Notes: generated by a model from the sequence alone, not told the origin. A stretch of DNA of 64,000 nucleotides from Stenotrophomonas sp. Iso1 (GCF_027497995.1 NZ_JAODBT010000002.1:248001-312000); one strand, 5' to 3'; shown: positions 35,601-45,064, counted from the first letter of the stretch. Numbers and translations are program-made.

Positions 35601-36283
35601 GCTTCGTGCGCGTCGAAATCGTTCGGCGACAGGAAGCGCACATCGTTGCTGGCGATCACCGGCAAGCCGCGCTGGCCGGCAGCCATCAGTGCGAACTGAT
35701 TGAAGGCTTCTTCACCGTCGCGCTTGGTGCGGGTGAGCTCCAGGTGCAGGCCATCACCGAACACGCGCTGCCAATCGGCGAGCTGTTGCTCGGCCAGGTC
35801 ATGGCGGCCTTCGCTGGCCAGGCGTCCGGCCAGGCTCTCGCGGCCGGCCAATGCAAACAGATTCCTGCAGCCATCCTTCAGCCACTGCGGGTGCACGGCC
35901 ACGCCGCCCTCATTGCGGTGGCCTTCCATCCAGGCGCGGGTGAGCAGCCGCGACAGACTCAGATAGCCCTCGCGGTCGCGGCAGAGCAGCGTCATCCGCC
36001 ACGGATCCTGGCCTTCCTCGGCAATCAGCAGGTCGGCACCAGCGATGGGCTTGATGCCCACGCCTTCGGCGGCCTTGTAGAACTTCACCAACGCGAACAT
36101 GTTGTTCAGGTCGGTGACGGCCAGGGCGGGTGCCTTCATCTCCACCGAGCGGCTGAGAAGGTTGGCCTGCTTGGCCTTCTTCGGATCAGCCTGGTCCGGC
36201 TTGGCCGGCACACGGATGGTGGAATCCACCATCGAGAATTCGGTGTGGACGTGGAGGTGTACGAAGCGGGAAGAAGTAGACAT
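32690..36283 (-). CDS. dnaE: DNA polymerase III alpha subunit
   Basis: A 1197-residue replicative polymerase. The PHP domain starts the protein (FVHLHVHTEFSMVD). Palm-domain catalytic aspartates lie in MPDFDIDFCMDRRDEV. The finger/beta-binding region includes SHAAAYALVSYQTAWLKRHY, and an OB-fold domain is visible near the C-terminus (ILAGMVVGVRRKGDSQVFMQ). The length is close to E. coli DnaE (1160). It lies between rnhB (313 bases upstream gap) and accA, so it may have its own promoter in that gap. Confidence 0.98.
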   Translation of the reverse strand: MSTSSRFVHLHVHTEFSMVDSTIRVPAKPDQADPKKAKQANLLSRSVEMKAPALAVTDLNNMFALVKFYKAAEGVGIKPIAGADLLIAEEGQDPWRMTLLCRDREGYLSLSRLLTRAWMEGHRNEGGVAVHPQWLKDGCRNLFALAGRESLAGRLASEGRHDLAEQQLADWQRVFGDGLHLELTRTKRDGEEAFNQFALMAAGQRGLPVIASNDVRFLSPNDFDAHEARVCISTGRVLDDPKRPRDYSREQYLKTPEEMCELFADIPDAIDNTRALAERCNVEMRLGTYFLPNYPVPDDETLDTWIQKISRDGLDERLQKNPLAPGMSREDYVERLEFELNTIIKMGFPGYFLIVADFIQWGKNQGIPIGPGRGSGAGSLVAWALKITDLDPLPYNLLFERFLNPERVSMPDFDIDFCMDRRDEVIDYVARKYGRERVSQIITYGTMAAKAVVRDTGRVLGFPYGLVDGVSKLIPNILGIHLKDALGMGKEGANSEMASAELISRYESEDDVRDLIDLALQLEDLTRNAGKHAGGVVIGPEPLSEFCPLYAEHDEGGLGKNPVTQFDKNDVEEVGLVKFDFLGLRTLTIIDWAVKAINKRHERAGIPPVDISAIPLDDAPTYKDIFANGNTGAVFQFESSGMRRLLKDARPDRFEDLIALVSLYRPGPMDLIPSFNARKHGQEEIIYPDPRTEAILKDTYGIMVYQEQVMQMAQIVGGYSLGGADLLRRAMGKKVPAEMAKHREIFREGAAKDGVNEAKADAIFDLMEKFAGYGFNKSHAAAYALVSYQTAWLKRHYPAEFMAATLSSDMDNTDKVVGFLAEVRNLGLTVLPPRVNDSCYMFEAANADTIRYGLGAIKGVGQGACEAVVEERQRSGEYATLLDFCTRIESGKLNRRTLEAMINCGALDGLGKNRATLMLQLPEVLKATDQMAREKASGQNSLFGAPDAASTARQLDLPESKEWALGQLLNGERETLGFYLSGHPFDPYADDVKELVGTDLGGLDKLIAPAFPSKDGEKRAWRQESPVILAGMVVGVRRKGDSQVFMQLEDGKGRVECSAFTDGLAEFGHLMTKDRILVVKGGLREDEFNGGYALRIRQCWDYEQLCADHALRLSLRVDGRGGPTWQRIDALLATARPGRTPLRLDLLLNGKPSGSIAGMLDLGGPGAVRVSKQLLDALREDPAVRRVKVKYSPPWAN

Positions 36284-36596
36284 GCCGGGCCAGAAGTGTG
36301 CCGAAGCAGGGTAGCGACGGGGGGAGCGAGGGACAAGAGCTTGAAGCTGAAGTGAGTGAGGAGGGGTGAGGAATCAGGCGTGGGCTACTAGCCGTGAAGG
36401 GGAGGCGGAGTAACCGTCTTGGCTGCGTGCGTTAGGTATCACGACACCGCGCGATGATTCTCGCTGTTGTTTTGATGCTGTCGCTGCGGGTGCTTTGTTG
36501 CTGCTCTCTTCAAAGGAGACCGAAAGCAGGAGAAGACTGGCGCAGTCGTGCGTTTGCGTTCGCTACCGTCTTCACTTTATGCATCACACCTGTTTA
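36284..36596. other. 313-base gap between rnhB and dnaE
   Basis: No credible gene, tRNA or strong hairpin is visible. The base composition is less GC-rich and more repetitive than the flanking genes. It should contain the dnaE promoter on the minus strand, but I cannot point to a convincing pair of hexamers. Confidence 0.4.
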
Positions 36597-37259
36597 CTAA
36601 CTCCTGCCGTCAAGCGCAGCCCTGACCGGCGCAAACGAGCGGCGATGTTCCAGGCAAGGGCCGTGCGCTTTCAACGCTGCCAGATGCGCCGGCGTGCCAT
36701 AACCCTTGTGCTGGTCGAAGCCGTATTCGGGGTGCTGCTGGTGCAGGTCCTGCATGTATCGGTCGCGGCTGACCTTGGCCAGGATTGAGGCTGCCATGAT
36801 CGCGCGGTCGATGGCATCGCCACCGATCAAGGCTTCGGCCGGGCAGGGCAGGCCTTTGGGGACTTTGTTGCCGTCGATGCGCGCGAACTGGGCGACATGC
36901 GCCACGCCTTCCACAGCCTGCCGCATGCCCTGCATGGTGGCCTGAAAAATGTTGAGGCTGTCGATCTGCGTCACATCGACCATGACGATGCTGTAGGCCA
37001 GCGCTCGCTCGATGATGCGGTCGTAAAGTACTTCGCGCTTGGCGGCGGTCAATGCCTTGGAATCATCCAGGCCATTGAGGCGTGGCCGGTCCGGGCAGAA
37101 CACCACCGCAGCAACGGCCACCGGGCCGGCTAGCGGGCCGCGTCCGGCTTCGTCGACACCGGCGATCAGGCGCGGGCCCTGGCGTTCGCTCAATACGGCA
37201 TCGTCAAACAGGGACAGCGAGGCGTCCGCTGCCTTGGCAGGTACACGACGGGTGGTCAC
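36597..37259 (-). CDS. rnhB: Ribonuclease HII
   Basis: A 220-residue RNase HII that removes RNA from RNA-DNA hybrids and misincorporated ribonucleotides. The active-site Asp-Glu of [17 protein letters not shown], the [17 protein letters not shown] segment and [12 protein letters not shown] are diagnostic. The GTG start at 37259 overlaps the lpxB stop as GTGA. Upstream parts of the open frame lie inside lpxB and are rejected. Confidence 0.95.
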   Translation of the reverse strand: MTTRRVPAKAADASLSLFDDAVLSERQGPRLIAGVDEAGRGPLAGPVAVAAVVFCPDRPRLNGLDDSKALTAAKREVLYDRIIERALAYSIVMVDVTQIDSLNIFQATMQGMRQAVEGVAHVAQFARIDGNKVPKGLPCPAEALIGGDAIDRAIMAASILAKVSRDRYMQDLHQQHPEYGFDQHKGYGTPAHLAALKAHGPCLEHRRSFAPVRAALDGRS

Positions 37260-38530
37260 GGCTGGCCTGTACGGGCCGGTGCTTCCAGCAGGCCCGCCAC
37301 GGCCTCGGCGGCACGCGCCGAAGCGTCTTGGCGTAGTTGCTGATGCAGTCGCACGTAGTCGTCCTGCAGGGCACTGACACTTTCGGGGTGCGCAAACCAA
37401 TGTCGCACGGCAGCTGCCAGGTTTTCCGGGGTGCAGTCGTGCTGCATCAGTTCCGGCGCGAGGTCTTTGCCGGCCAGCACGTTGGGCAGTGCATAGCGGT
37501 TGACCTTGATCAGGCCCAGCGTGCTGACGATGCGATACGTAAGTTCAGCCACACGGTAGCCGACTACCATCGGCCGCTTGACCAGCATGGTTTCCAGCGT
37601 GGCCGTTCCAGAGGCCAACATCACCACGTCGGAGGCGATCATCGCGTCGCGGGCCTGGCCATCCAGCAGGTGCACGCGCGCGCTGGGCAGCGCCGCGGTG
37701 CGCATCTGTTCGACGATCATTGCCTTGCATTTGGCGTTGGCTGCCGGCACCACGATATGCAGGTCGTGCTTGTCTTCGCACAGCTGCCACGCGGCAGCGA
37801 AGAACGGTGGGCCGAGGCGACTGACTTCGCCCAGGCGGCTGCCGGGAAGCACCGCCAGCACCGGCGCCAGCGCGGGAATATCCAGCGCCGCGCGTGCTTG
37901 CTGGCGATCGCTTTTCAGCGGAATCTCATCGGCCATCGGGTGCCCGACAAAGCGTGCGTCGATGCCGTGGCGGGCATAGATCGGCGGTTCCATCGGGAAC
38001 AGGCACAGCACCATGTCCGCGCTGGCACCAATTTTTTCCGCGCGCTTTTCACGCCATGCCCATACCGACGGGCTGACGTAATGCACGGTGCGCAGGCCGC
38101 GTTGCTTGAGCCACTTTTCCACGCCCAGATTGAAATCCGGCGCGTCGATGCCGATGAACACATCCGGCTGCCACTCGAGCACGCGCTGGCGGAATGCCTT
38201 GCGTAATTTCAACAGACGCGGCAGGTGACGCAGGATTTCGGTCAACCCCATCAATGCCAGTTCGCTGGCATCAAACCAGGTTTCGCAGCCAGCATTGCGC
38301 ATCGCATCGCCACCGATACCCGCGAACTCGGCATCGGGATAGCGCTGGCGCAGGGCGCGGATCAAACCTGCGCCCAGTCCATCACCCGAGGCTTCGCCAG
38401 CGACCAGCGCGATACGGGGTTTTCGGTGGGAAACGGGGATTGGGGAATGGGGAACGGAAGATGAGTGCACCGATGGCAGCTCGTTCCCTGTTCCTTGTTC
38501 CTTGTTCCCTGTGGTGTTCCCTATGCTCAT
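37256..38530 (-). CDS. lpxB: Lipid-A-disaccharide synthase, with N-terminal extension
   Basis: A 424-residue LpxB, condensing UDP-diacylglucosamine with lipid X in lipid A synthesis. The conserved core begins at [20 protein letters not shown] (about residue 38) and includes [29 protein letters not shown] and [15 protein letters not shown]. The E. coli enzyme has only about six residues before that core; here about 37 residues are encoded by a purine/pyrimidine-rich repeat (GGGAAT/GGGAAC type) inserted in frame. The ATG overlaps the lpxA stop (ATGA). A GTG at about codon 21 is an alternative start. The 3' end overlaps rnhB as GTGA. Confidence 0.93.
   Translation of the reverse strand: MSIGNTTGNKEQGTGNELPSVHSSSVPHSPIPVSHRKPRIALVAGEASGDGLGAGLIRALRQRYPDAEFAGIGGDAMRNAGCETWFDASELALMGLTEILRHLPRLLKLRKAFRQRVLEWQPDVFIGIDAPDFNLGVEKWLKQRGLRTVHYVSPSVWAWREKRAEKIGASADMVLCLFPMEPPIYARHGIDARFVGHPMADEIPLKSDRQQARAALDIPALAPVLAVLPGSRLGEVSRLGPPFFAAAWQLCEDKHDLHIVVPAANAKCKAMIVEQMRTAALPSARVHLLDGQARDAMIASDVVMLASGTATLETMLVKRPMVVGYRVAELTYRIVSTLGLIKVNRYALPNVLAGKDLAPELMQHDCTPENLAAAVRHWFAHPESVSALQDDYVRLHQQLRQDASARAAEAVAGLLEAPARTGQP
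38428..38511. repeat. G-rich / TTCCC-rich repeat within the 5' end of lpxB
   Basis: The plus strand has GGG, GGGG, GGGG, GGGG at 38428-38430, 38435-38438, 38442-38445 and 38449-38452 (a G-quadruplex-capable run), with TTCCCTGTTCC-type repeats at 38483-38511. The two tracts are roughly inverted relative to each other, so a hairpin is also possible. They encode the non-conserved N-terminus of LpxB. Similar GGGAAT/GGGATT runs are dispersed in xanthomonad genomes. Confidence 0.7.
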
Positions 38531-39318
38531 CGCTGCAGCGGACGCTCGGCGCTTTCGATGAAGTCCAGCAACTGCTTGACGTCATCGCTGTCCTGCGCCT
38601 GCTCGGCCAGTTGCTGCTTGGCTTCGGCCAGCGGCAGGCCTGCCACATAGATCGTGCGGTACGCGCGTTTGATCGCGGTGATGCGTTCGCTATCAAAACC
38701 GCGACGCTTCAGCCCTTCACTGTTGATGCCGCGCGGGCGGCCGTGGCCATCGATGCCGACCATGGTGAACGGCGGGATGTCGCCCGTCACCAGCGAGCCC
38801 ATGCCGAGGAAGGCGTGGTCGCCAATGCGGCAGAACTGGTGGGCACCTGAGAAGCCGCTGATGATCACCCAGTTGCCGACGCTCACATGGCCGGCCAGTG
38901 TGGTGTTGTTGGAGAACACACAGTGGTCGGCAACATGGCAGTCGTGCGCCACGTGGGTGTAAGCCAGCATCCAGTTGTCGTTGCCAATGGTGGTCACGCC
39001 GCCACCACCCGCGGTGCCACGACTGAGCGTGACGAATTCCCGGAACACATTGCGGTCGCCAATCACCAACTCGGTACGTTCACCGGCGAACTTTTTGTCC
39101 TGCGGCTCCCCACCTACGGCGACGTGGCCGATGAAGCGGTTGTCGCGGCCGATGCGGGTCGGGCCGTGGATACTGCAATGAGGACCTACTTCGGTGCCAT
39201 CACCAATCTCGACATCGGCGCCGATCAGGGTGAACGCGCCCACGCGCACGCCTTCGCCCAGCTTGGCCGAAGGATCAATGGCTGCGGTCGGGTGGATCAG
39301 AGGGGCGCTATCGCTCAT
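38527..39318 (-). CDS. lpxA: UDP-N-acetylglucosamine O-acyltransferase
   Basis: A 263-residue left-handed beta-helix enzyme that adds the 3-hydroxyacyl chain in the first step of lipid A synthesis. Hexapeptide repeats run from [20 protein letters not shown] through [20 protein letters not shown], with the catalytic His in the VAHDCHV stretch, followed by a helical C-terminal domain. The stop overlaps the lpxB ATG. It lies 19 bases after fabZ. Confidence 0.97.
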   Translation of the reverse strand: MSDSAPLIHPTAAIDPSAKLGEGVRVGAFTLIGADVEIGDGTEVGPHCSIHGPTRIGRDNRFIGHVAVGGEPQDKKFAGERTELVIGDRNVFREFVTLSRGTAGGGGVTTIGNDNWMLAYTHVAHDCHVADHCVFSNNTTLAGHVSVGNWVIISGFSGAHQFCRIGDHAFLGMGSLVTGDIPPFTMVGIDGHGRPRGINSEGLKRRGFDSERITAIKRAYRTIYVAGLPLAEAKQQLAEQAQDSDDVKQLLDFIESAERPLQR

Positions 39319-39337
39319 CAGTGCTGCTCCGGCCAGA

Positions 39338-39796
39338 TTATTCGCGGGTGCCGGCGCACAGCACTTCGGCGTGTGCGACTACTTCACCATCCACCTTAGC
39401 TTCGCCGTAGTAGACGGCCATGTTGCGGATCACACGCTTGACCTGCACATGCAGTTCCAGCACATCACCCGGCACGACCTGCTTCATGAAGCGCACGTTG
39501 TCCACTTTGACCAGGTAGAACAGCTTGGACTGCGCATCGCGGCCCAGGCTCAGTTGGGTCAGCACGCCGCCTGCCTGTGCCAGCGCTTCGATGATCAGCA
39601 CGCCCGGCATGATCGGCTGGCCCGGGAAGTGGCCCTGGAAGAACGGCTCGTTGATGGTGACGTTCTTGTGCGCAATGATGCGCTTGCCTTCCACATCAAG
39701 CTCGACGACCTTGTCGACCAGCAGGAATGGATAGCGGTGCGGGATCAACGTCTGGATGGTGTTGACGTCGATGGGCATCTGCAGTGGTGCGTTCAT
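39338..39796 (-). CDS. fabZ: 3-hydroxyacyl-ACP dehydratase
   Basis: A 152-residue hot-dog-fold dehydratase of fatty acid elongation. The signature [14 protein letters not shown], the catalytic His in [20 protein letters not shown] and the C-terminal [15 protein letters not shown] are all present. The start at 39796 overlaps the lpxD stop as ATGA; an in-frame Met six residues later is possible. The gene is embedded in the lipid A cluster, as in many proteobacteria. Confidence 0.96.
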   Translation of the reverse strand: MNAPLQMPIDVNTIQTLIPHRYPFLLVDKVVELDVEGKRIIAHKNVTINEPFFQGHFPGQPIMPGVLIIEALAQAGGVLTQLSLGRDAQSKLFYLVKVDNVRFMKQVVPGDVLELHVQVKRVIRNMAVYYGEAKVDGEVVAHAEVLCAGTRE

Positions 39797-40815
39797 TCCT
39801 TCTCCTTGCTCACAGCCAGGATGCGCCTTGCCAGCGAATCGAGCTGCTTGAAACGCGCGGCGTTTTTGCGCCACGTGCGGTTGTCTGTCAGTGGGGTGCC
39901 CGACGAATATTCGCCAGGCTCGGTAATCGAATTGCGCACCACCGATTTGCCGGTGATGACGACGTGGTCGCAGATTTCCAGGTGGCCAACCACGCCAACC
40001 GCACCGCCCAGAAGGCAGTAACGGCCAATCTTGGCGCTGCCGGCAATGCCGGTGGAGCCAGCGATGGCGCTGTGCGCGCCAATCTGCACGTTGTGGGCGA
40101 TCTGCACCAGGTTGTCCACCCGCACGTCTTCGTCGAGCACGGTGTCTTCCAGTGCGCCGCGATCCACGCAGCTGTTGCAGCCGATCTCGCAATCGTCGCC
40201 GACGCGTACGCCGCCGAGCTGCGGCACCTTGACCCAGCGTCCGCCATCCATTGCCAGGCCGAAGCCTTCGCCGCCGAGTACGGCGCCGGGGTGGATGCGC
40301 ACACGCTTGCCCAGCTTCACGCGGGCAACCAGGGTGACGCGCGCGAGGAGTTCGCAGGCCGAATCCAACGTGCAGTCATCACCGATGACGCTACCAGGGC
40401 CGACGATGCAGCTTTCGCCGATCACGCTGCGTGCGCCGATGCTGACGAAGGCGCCGATATGTGCCGTCGGTGCCACCTCCGCGCTGGGGTCGATGACCGC
40501 GCTGGGATGGATGCCGGGCTCGCGTACCGGAATGGTTTCGAACAGTGCGCCGATCCGGGCGAAGGCGGTGTACGGATCCTTGGCAACCAGTGCCGTGCCC
40601 GGTGCGGATTCGGCATCATCGGCACGCAGCACCACGATGGATGCCTGGCTGTCGGCCAGCTGCGCGCGATAACGCGGATTGGCCAGAAACGTCAGCTGGC
40701 CGGGGCCGGCATGGGCGAGCGTGGCCACGCCATGGATGACAGCAGCCGGGTCGCCGTGTACCTGCAGACCGAAGCGGTCGGCAAGTTCCTGTGCGGTATG
40801 GGTAGGAGTATTCAC
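39793..40815 (-). CDS. lpxD: UDP-3-O-acylglucosamine N-acyltransferase
   Basis: A 340-residue enzyme of lipid A synthesis. The N-terminal uridine-binding domain (about 1-100) precedes the hexapeptide-repeat helix (IHPSAVIDPSAEVAPTAHIG, and SVIGESCIVGPGSVIGDDCT) and a short C-terminal helix. The catalytic His lies in the VRVDNLVQIAHNVQIGAH-like region. It starts the lpxD-fabZ-lpxA-lpxB-rnhB subunit of the block and is separated from bamA by 353 bases. Confidence 0.97.
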   Translation of the reverse strand: MNTPTHTAQELADRFGLQVHGDPAAVIHGVATLAHAGPGQLTFLANPRYRAQLADSQASIVVLRADDAESAPGTALVAKDPYTAFARIGALFETIPVREPGIHPSAVIDPSAEVAPTAHIGAFVSIGARSVIGESCIVGPGSVIGDDCTLDSACELLARVTLVARVKLGKRVRIHPGAVLGGEGFGLAMDGGRWVKVPQLGGVRVGDDCEIGCNSCVDRGALEDTVLDEDVRVDNLVQIAHNVQIGAHSAIAGSTGIAGSAKIGRYCLLGGAVGVVGHLEICDHVVITGKSVVRNSITEPGEYSSGTPLTDNRTWRKNAARFKQLDSLARRILAVSKEKE

Positions 40816-41100
40816 GCGGCGAGTTTAGCGTGTGAGCAGGTCACGGTCATGCGGATGGGCCTCATCAGGTTTCATCTGGGGCAGCAGCCAAGGGCTGCGA
40901 CCAAAGGCCGTAATGGCGGAATTATGACGAGCTTCGTTGCAGGTCGCGGCCACCTGCTCTCACTTCAGCCCCCGCTTCCATGAGTGGCAGGGCTGTGAAT
41001 GCTTGCTTCGGAGTGACGTCCGGAGCGCTCCGTGGGGCGCTCCCTCCGACGGACAAAGGGCGCATCGGCAAGCGCGGGAAAGCAGAAAGCCAGGCCACGA

Positions 41101-41152
41101 CCCGATGTTCCCTCACGCCGGAACATCGGGCCGCCGGGGCCTGGGCCCCGGC
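41101..41152 (-). terminator. Two tandem perfect hairpins downstream of bamA
   Basis: First hairpin: cccgatgttc / gaacatcggg (41101-41110, 41121-41130) with a 10-base loop. Second hairpin: gccggggcc / ggccccggc (41133-41141, 41144-41152) with a 2-base nominal loop. They lie 16 bases after the bamA stop on the minus strand, without a T-tract. The 353-base gap 40816-41168 otherwise holds no gene; it must contain the lpxD promoter if the hairpins stop transcription. Confidence 0.55.
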
Positions 41153-41168
41153 TAAATGGATCAACGGG

Positions 41169-43634
41169 TCAGAACTGGCCGCCGAAGGTGAACTGCAGGC
41201 GCTCGATTTCGTCGCCGTCTTCCTTTTTCAGCGGAATCGCGTAGCTGATCGAGATCGGGCCCACCGGGGCGCGCCACAGCAGGGCAACACCGGCGGAAGC
41301 GCGCAGCTCGTTGGCCTTGAAGTCGTCAATGCCGCTGTAAACGTTGCCGAAGTCGATGAACGCCGAGACGCGTGCCGACGGGCTGTCGAACAGCCTCGGG
41401 AAGTAGGCTTCGATCGAGCCGACCGTCTTCAGCGAACCACCCAGCGGTTGGCCGTTGTAATAGCCACCCATGATTTCCGAGCGCGGGCCCAGGGTGTTGT
41501 CCTCGAAGCCACGCACCGAGTTGGTGCCGCCGGCGTAGAAGTTCTCGAAGAACGGCAGCCCGGTCGCCTTCAACTGACGGTGGTTGGCGGTGGGGTTTGT
41601 GGCGCAATCCACGACCTCGGTGTAGCCAGGCGTACCCGGGACAGCAGGTGTGGTTCCATTGGCCGGTGTGCCAGGTTTACCGGCGATCTCGTTCCAGCAG
41701 ATATCGCGGATCTTGTCGCTGCCGTACGAATCGCCATAGCCCAGTTCCAGTCGGGTGTTGATGACCAGCGACGGGATGATTGGCCAGTACTTGGAGAACT
41801 GGTAGCTGAGCTTGTAGTACTCGACAGTTGAACCCGGCAACGTGGCTTCCAGGCCCAGACGCTGGTAAGTACCGCGCGTTGGCATGAAGTAGTCGTTACG
41901 GGTATCGCGCGCCCAGCCCAGCTCGGTGCGCCAGGAGTGGAAGGTGTTCTGGCCGACCGCATCGATGTAATCGATGATCGCCTTCGGCGTGTAACCGGGG
42001 TAGGCCTTGATCTGGTTGCTGTCGATGCCGACCATGAACGAGAACGCATCGTTCTCGGTGATCGGGATGCCGAATACCATCTGCGCCGCAGCGTTGGTGC
42101 TGTTGTACTGCGCAGTGTTGAAGTCGGAGTAATCCAGCTCACGCAGGGACAGGTTGTAACCCAGCGAGACGCCGTCATCGGTGAAGTAGGGGTTGGTGTA
42201 CGAGAAGGCATAACGCTGCAGGTAGCTGCTGCGCGATGCTTCCACCGACACGCGGTTGCCGCCGCCCAGGAAGTTGTTCTGCGACAACTGCACCGAGGTG
42301 GTCATGCCGTAGGACTGCGAGTAGCCCAGGCCGAACACGAAGCTGCCGGAGGTGGTTTCCTTGACGTTGTAAACCACGTCCACCTGGTCGTTGCTGCCGG
42401 TGACCGGAGTGGTCTCCACATCAACCGACTCGAAATAGCCCAGGCGCTGCAGACGGATCTTGGAGCGGTCGATGGCAGCCTGTGAGTACCAGCTGTTCTC
42501 GAACTGGCGCATTTCACGACGCAACACCTCATCGGCGGTACGCGAGTTGCCCTGGAACACGATGCGGCGCACCGATACGCGCGGGCCCGGCACGACCTGC
42601 ATGTTCACCGCGACCGTACGTTCGGCACGGTTGCTGGTCGGGATCGGGTTCACCTTGGCGAACGCGTAGCCGATGTTGGACAGGCTGTTGGTGATGCCGT
42701 CGGCGCTGAACTCCAGCAGGGCGCGCGAGAACGTATCACCCGATTTCTGGATGACCATCTTCTCGACATCTTCCTGCGGCAGGATCGTGTCGCCAGTGAC
42801 CTTGATTTCGGAAATCTTGAACTGTTCACCCTCGGTCACACCGGCGGTGATGAACATGTCGCGCTTGTCGGGGCTGATCGAAACCTGGGTGGAATCGATG
42901 CTGAAATCGACGTAGCCGCGATCCAGGTACCAGGAGTTGAGTTTTTCCAGGTCGCCCGACAGCTTTTCCTTGGAGTACTGGTCATCGCGGCGGTACCACG
43001 AGGCCCAGTTGTGCTCCTTGGATTCCCACAGCTCCAGGATGTCTTCGGCCGGGAACTTCTCGGTACCCACCAGATTGACGTGGCGGATCTTGGCGGCCTT
43101 GCCTTCCTTCACGGCAATGGCCACATCCACGCGGTTGCGGTCCAGCGGGCTCACCGTCGGGGTGATTTCCACGTTGTACTTGCCGCGATCGTTGTACTGG
43201 CGACGCAGTTCCTGGGTCACGCGGTCCAGGCTCAGGCGATCGAACGTGCCACCTTCACTCAGGCCGATGTCGCTCAGGCCCTTGAGCAGTTGCTCGCTCT
43301 TGATGTCCTTGTTGCCGGTGACGGTCAGTTTGTTGATCGCCGGGCGTTCCTTGACCGTGACCACGAGGATGTCGCCCTGGCGGTCCAGCTGCACGTCTTC
43401 AAAGAAGCCAGTCTTGTACAGCGCACGAATGGTGTCGCCGACCTTGGCATCGTCGACCGTATCGCCGCGTTCCACCGGCAGGTAGGTGAACACGGTGCCG
43501 GAGGAGATGCGCTGCAGGCCGTCCACGCGGATATCGCTGGCGGTGAAGGGCTCGGCCGCCTGCGCGAACGCAGGCAGGGCCAGACCGGCAGCAAGGGCGA
43601 GGGCTAGCAGGCGGCGATTGGGAAGTCGCGTCAT
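41169..43634 (-). CDS. bamA: Outer-membrane assembly factor BamA
   Basis: An 821-residue outer-membrane protein. A signal peptide (RRLLALALAAGLALPAFAQA) is followed by five POTRA domains (about residues 25-430) and a 16-strand Omp85 beta-barrel ending in the C-terminal FGGQF. The VRGF motif of lid loop 6 (SVRGFEDNTLGPRSEI) is visible, and a Gly/Pro/Thr-rich insertion precedes it. BamA folds and inserts outer-membrane proteins. ATG 43634 is chosen for the signal peptide; a GTG/ATG overlapping the rseP stop (43712) would add 26 non-signal residues. Confidence 0.96.
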   Translation of the reverse strand: MTRLPNRRLLALALAAGLALPAFAQAAEPFTASDIRVDGLQRISSGTVFTYLPVERGDTVDDAKVGDTIRALYKTGFFEDVQLDRQGDILVVTVKERPAINKLTVTGNKDIKSEQLLKGLSDIGLSEGGTFDRLSLDRVTQELRRQYNDRGKYNVEITPTVSPLDRNRVDVAIAVKEGKAAKIRHVNLVGTEKFPAEDILELWESKEHNWASWYRRDDQYSKEKLSGDLEKLNSWYLDRGYVDFSIDSTQVSISPDKRDMFITAGVTEGEQFKISEIKVTGDTILPQEDVEKMVIQKSGDTFSRALLEFSADGITNSLSNIGYAFAKVNPIPTSNRAERTVAVNMQVVPGPRVSVRRIVFQGNSRTADEVLRREMRQFENSWYSQAAIDRSKIRLQRLGYFESVDVETTPVTGSNDQVDVVYNVKETTSGSFVFGLGYSQSYGMTTSVQLSQNNFLGGGNRVSVEASRSSYLQRYAFSYTNPYFTDDGVSLGYNLSLRELDYSDFNTAQYNSTNAAAQMVFGIPITENDAFSFMVGIDSNQIKAYPGYTPKAIIDYIDAVGQNTFHSWRTELGWARDTRNDYFMPTRGTYQRLGLEATLPGSTVEYYKLSYQFSKYWPIIPSLVINTRLELGYGDSYGSDKIRDICWNEIAGKPGTPANGTTPAVPGTPGYTEVVDCATNPTANHRQLKATGLPFFENFYAGGTNSVRGFEDNTLGPRSEIMGGYYNGQPLGGSLKTVGSIEAYFPRLFDSPSARVSAFIDFGNVYSGIDDFKANELRASAGVALLWRAPVGPISISYAIPLKKEDGDEIERLQFTFGGQF

Positions 43635-43708
43635 GTCACGTCCGGTTGGAGTCGATTTCATTGTTGCGTGGGTGCCGGCGTAAGACGACGACAGCAGAAA
43701 AAAGTTCA

Positions 43709-45064
43709 TCACAGGACCAAGCCAAGGATGTCGTTGTAGAACGCCAATCCCATCAGCCCGGCCAACAGCGCCAGGCCGATAAATTGACCCGTCGCCATGG
43801 CGCGCTCGCTGAGCGGGCTGCCCTTGACCAACTCAATAAGGTAATACAGCAGGTGCCCGCCGTCCAAGACAGGAATGGGCAGCAGGTTGATGATGCACAG
43901 GCTCAGCGACAGCAAAGCCAGGAAATACAGGAACCAATCCACCCCGCGTTCAGCTGAGGCATTGGCCACGCGGGCGATGGTGATCGGCCCGGAAACGTTC
44001 TTCAGCGAGGCGTGGCCGGTCAGCATCCGGCGCATCATGCCCAGCGAATCGGAGGCCAATTTGCCGGTTTCGCGCACCGCAGCGGGCAGCGCAGCGAAGA
44101 AGCCGTACTGCTGGCGGGCGTCATAGGCAGCGGCCTGGCCGGTGGGGAATTCCACGCCGATCAACCAGCGCGGCTTGCCATCGGCGCCCTTGGCCGGCTG
44201 CGGGGTGATTTCCAGTGCAAGGCGTTCACCTGCGCGCTCAACCTCGATCATGCCCGGGCCGCCGCGCTGGCCCAGCGTCTGAATCAGTGGGTAAACCCGG
44301 TCTGCGCTGTCTACGCGCTGGCCGTCGATGGCAAGGATCAGATCGCCCTGCTGTAGCAGGTGACCGGCCGGGGAATCCTTGGACACCTTCTCGATCACGG
44401 CAGGCTGGAGCCAGAACTGCCACATGAAGCCGGCCTGCACGGGTACCTGGCGTTCATCGAAGCCCGCTGGCAGCTGCGACAGCGGCAGCACCCGGGTGCG
44501 CTCGTTGTCCAGTGCGTCGCGGACCAGAACACGGGCATCCTGACGGTCCATGGCGGCGGTGGTCAGGGCCATGCTGGCTTCGGCCCAGGTGCCTACGGTG
44601 CGGCCGTCAACGGCCAGCAGCCGGTCTCCTGCAGCAAAGCCGGCGCTGGCGGCCATACCGCTGGCCCGGCCGACGCTGGGGGAATAGTCCTGCCGGCCGA
44701 TGACAAACATTGCCCACAGCAGCGCAATGCACAGCACCAGATTGGCGATAGGCCCTGCCGCGACGATGGCAATGCGCTGCCATACGGTCTTGTTATTGAA
44801 AGCACGCCCGCGCTCGCCGACCGGCACTTCGGCCTCGCGTTCGTCGAGCATCTTCACGTAGCCGCCAAGCGGGATGGCGGCGATGGCGAATTCGGTGCCG
44901 TGGCGGTCGCGACGGCTCCACAGTGGCTTGCCGAAGCCTACGGAGAAGCGCAGTACCTTCACCCCACAACGGCGAGCGACCCAGTAATGGCCGAACTCAT
45001 GGAACGTCACCAGCACGCCAAGGCTGACGATCATCCACCACACGGAGCCCAGGAAATCACCCAT
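43709..45064 (-). CDS. rseP: Site-2 metalloprotease RseP
   Basis: A 451-residue inner-membrane zinc protease. The active-site motif is in VTFHEFGHYWVARRCGVKVL (HExxH) in TM1, with the second ligand in LPIPVLDGGHLLYYL (LDG) near the C-terminus. Two periplasmic PDZ domains are between them (SAGFAAGDRLLAVDGRTVGT is the first). It cleaves anti-sigma factor RseA (sigma-E pathway) and clears signal peptides. The gene lies 26 bases after dxr and 74 before bamA. Confidence 0.95.
   Translation of the reverse strand: MGDFLGSVWWMIVSLGVLVTFHEFGHYWVARRCGVKVLRFSVGFGKPLWSRRDRHGTEFAIAAIPLGGYVKMLDEREAEVPVGERGRAFNNKTVWQRIAIVAAGPIANLVLCIALLWAMFVIGRQDYSPSVGRASGMAASAGFAAGDRLLAVDGRTVGTWAEASMALTTAAMDRQDARVLVRDALDNERTRVLPLSQLPAGFDERQVPVQAGFMWQFWLQPAVIEKVSKDSPAGHLLQQGDLILAIDGQRVDSADRVYPLIQTLGQRGGPGMIEVERAGERLALEITPQPAKGADGKPRWLIGVEFPTGQAAAYDARQQYGFFAALPAAVRETGKLASDSLGMMRRMLTGHASLKNVSGPITIARVANASAERGVDWFLYFLALLSLSLCIINLLPIPVLDGGHLLYYLIELVKGSPLSERAMATGQFIGLALLAGLMGLAFYNDILGLVL

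Noticed and set aside
34244..36355. Long plus-strand open frame (703 codons) opposite dnaE
   Set aside because: Antisense shadow of the conserved DNA polymerase gene; no ribosome site and no recognisable protein features.
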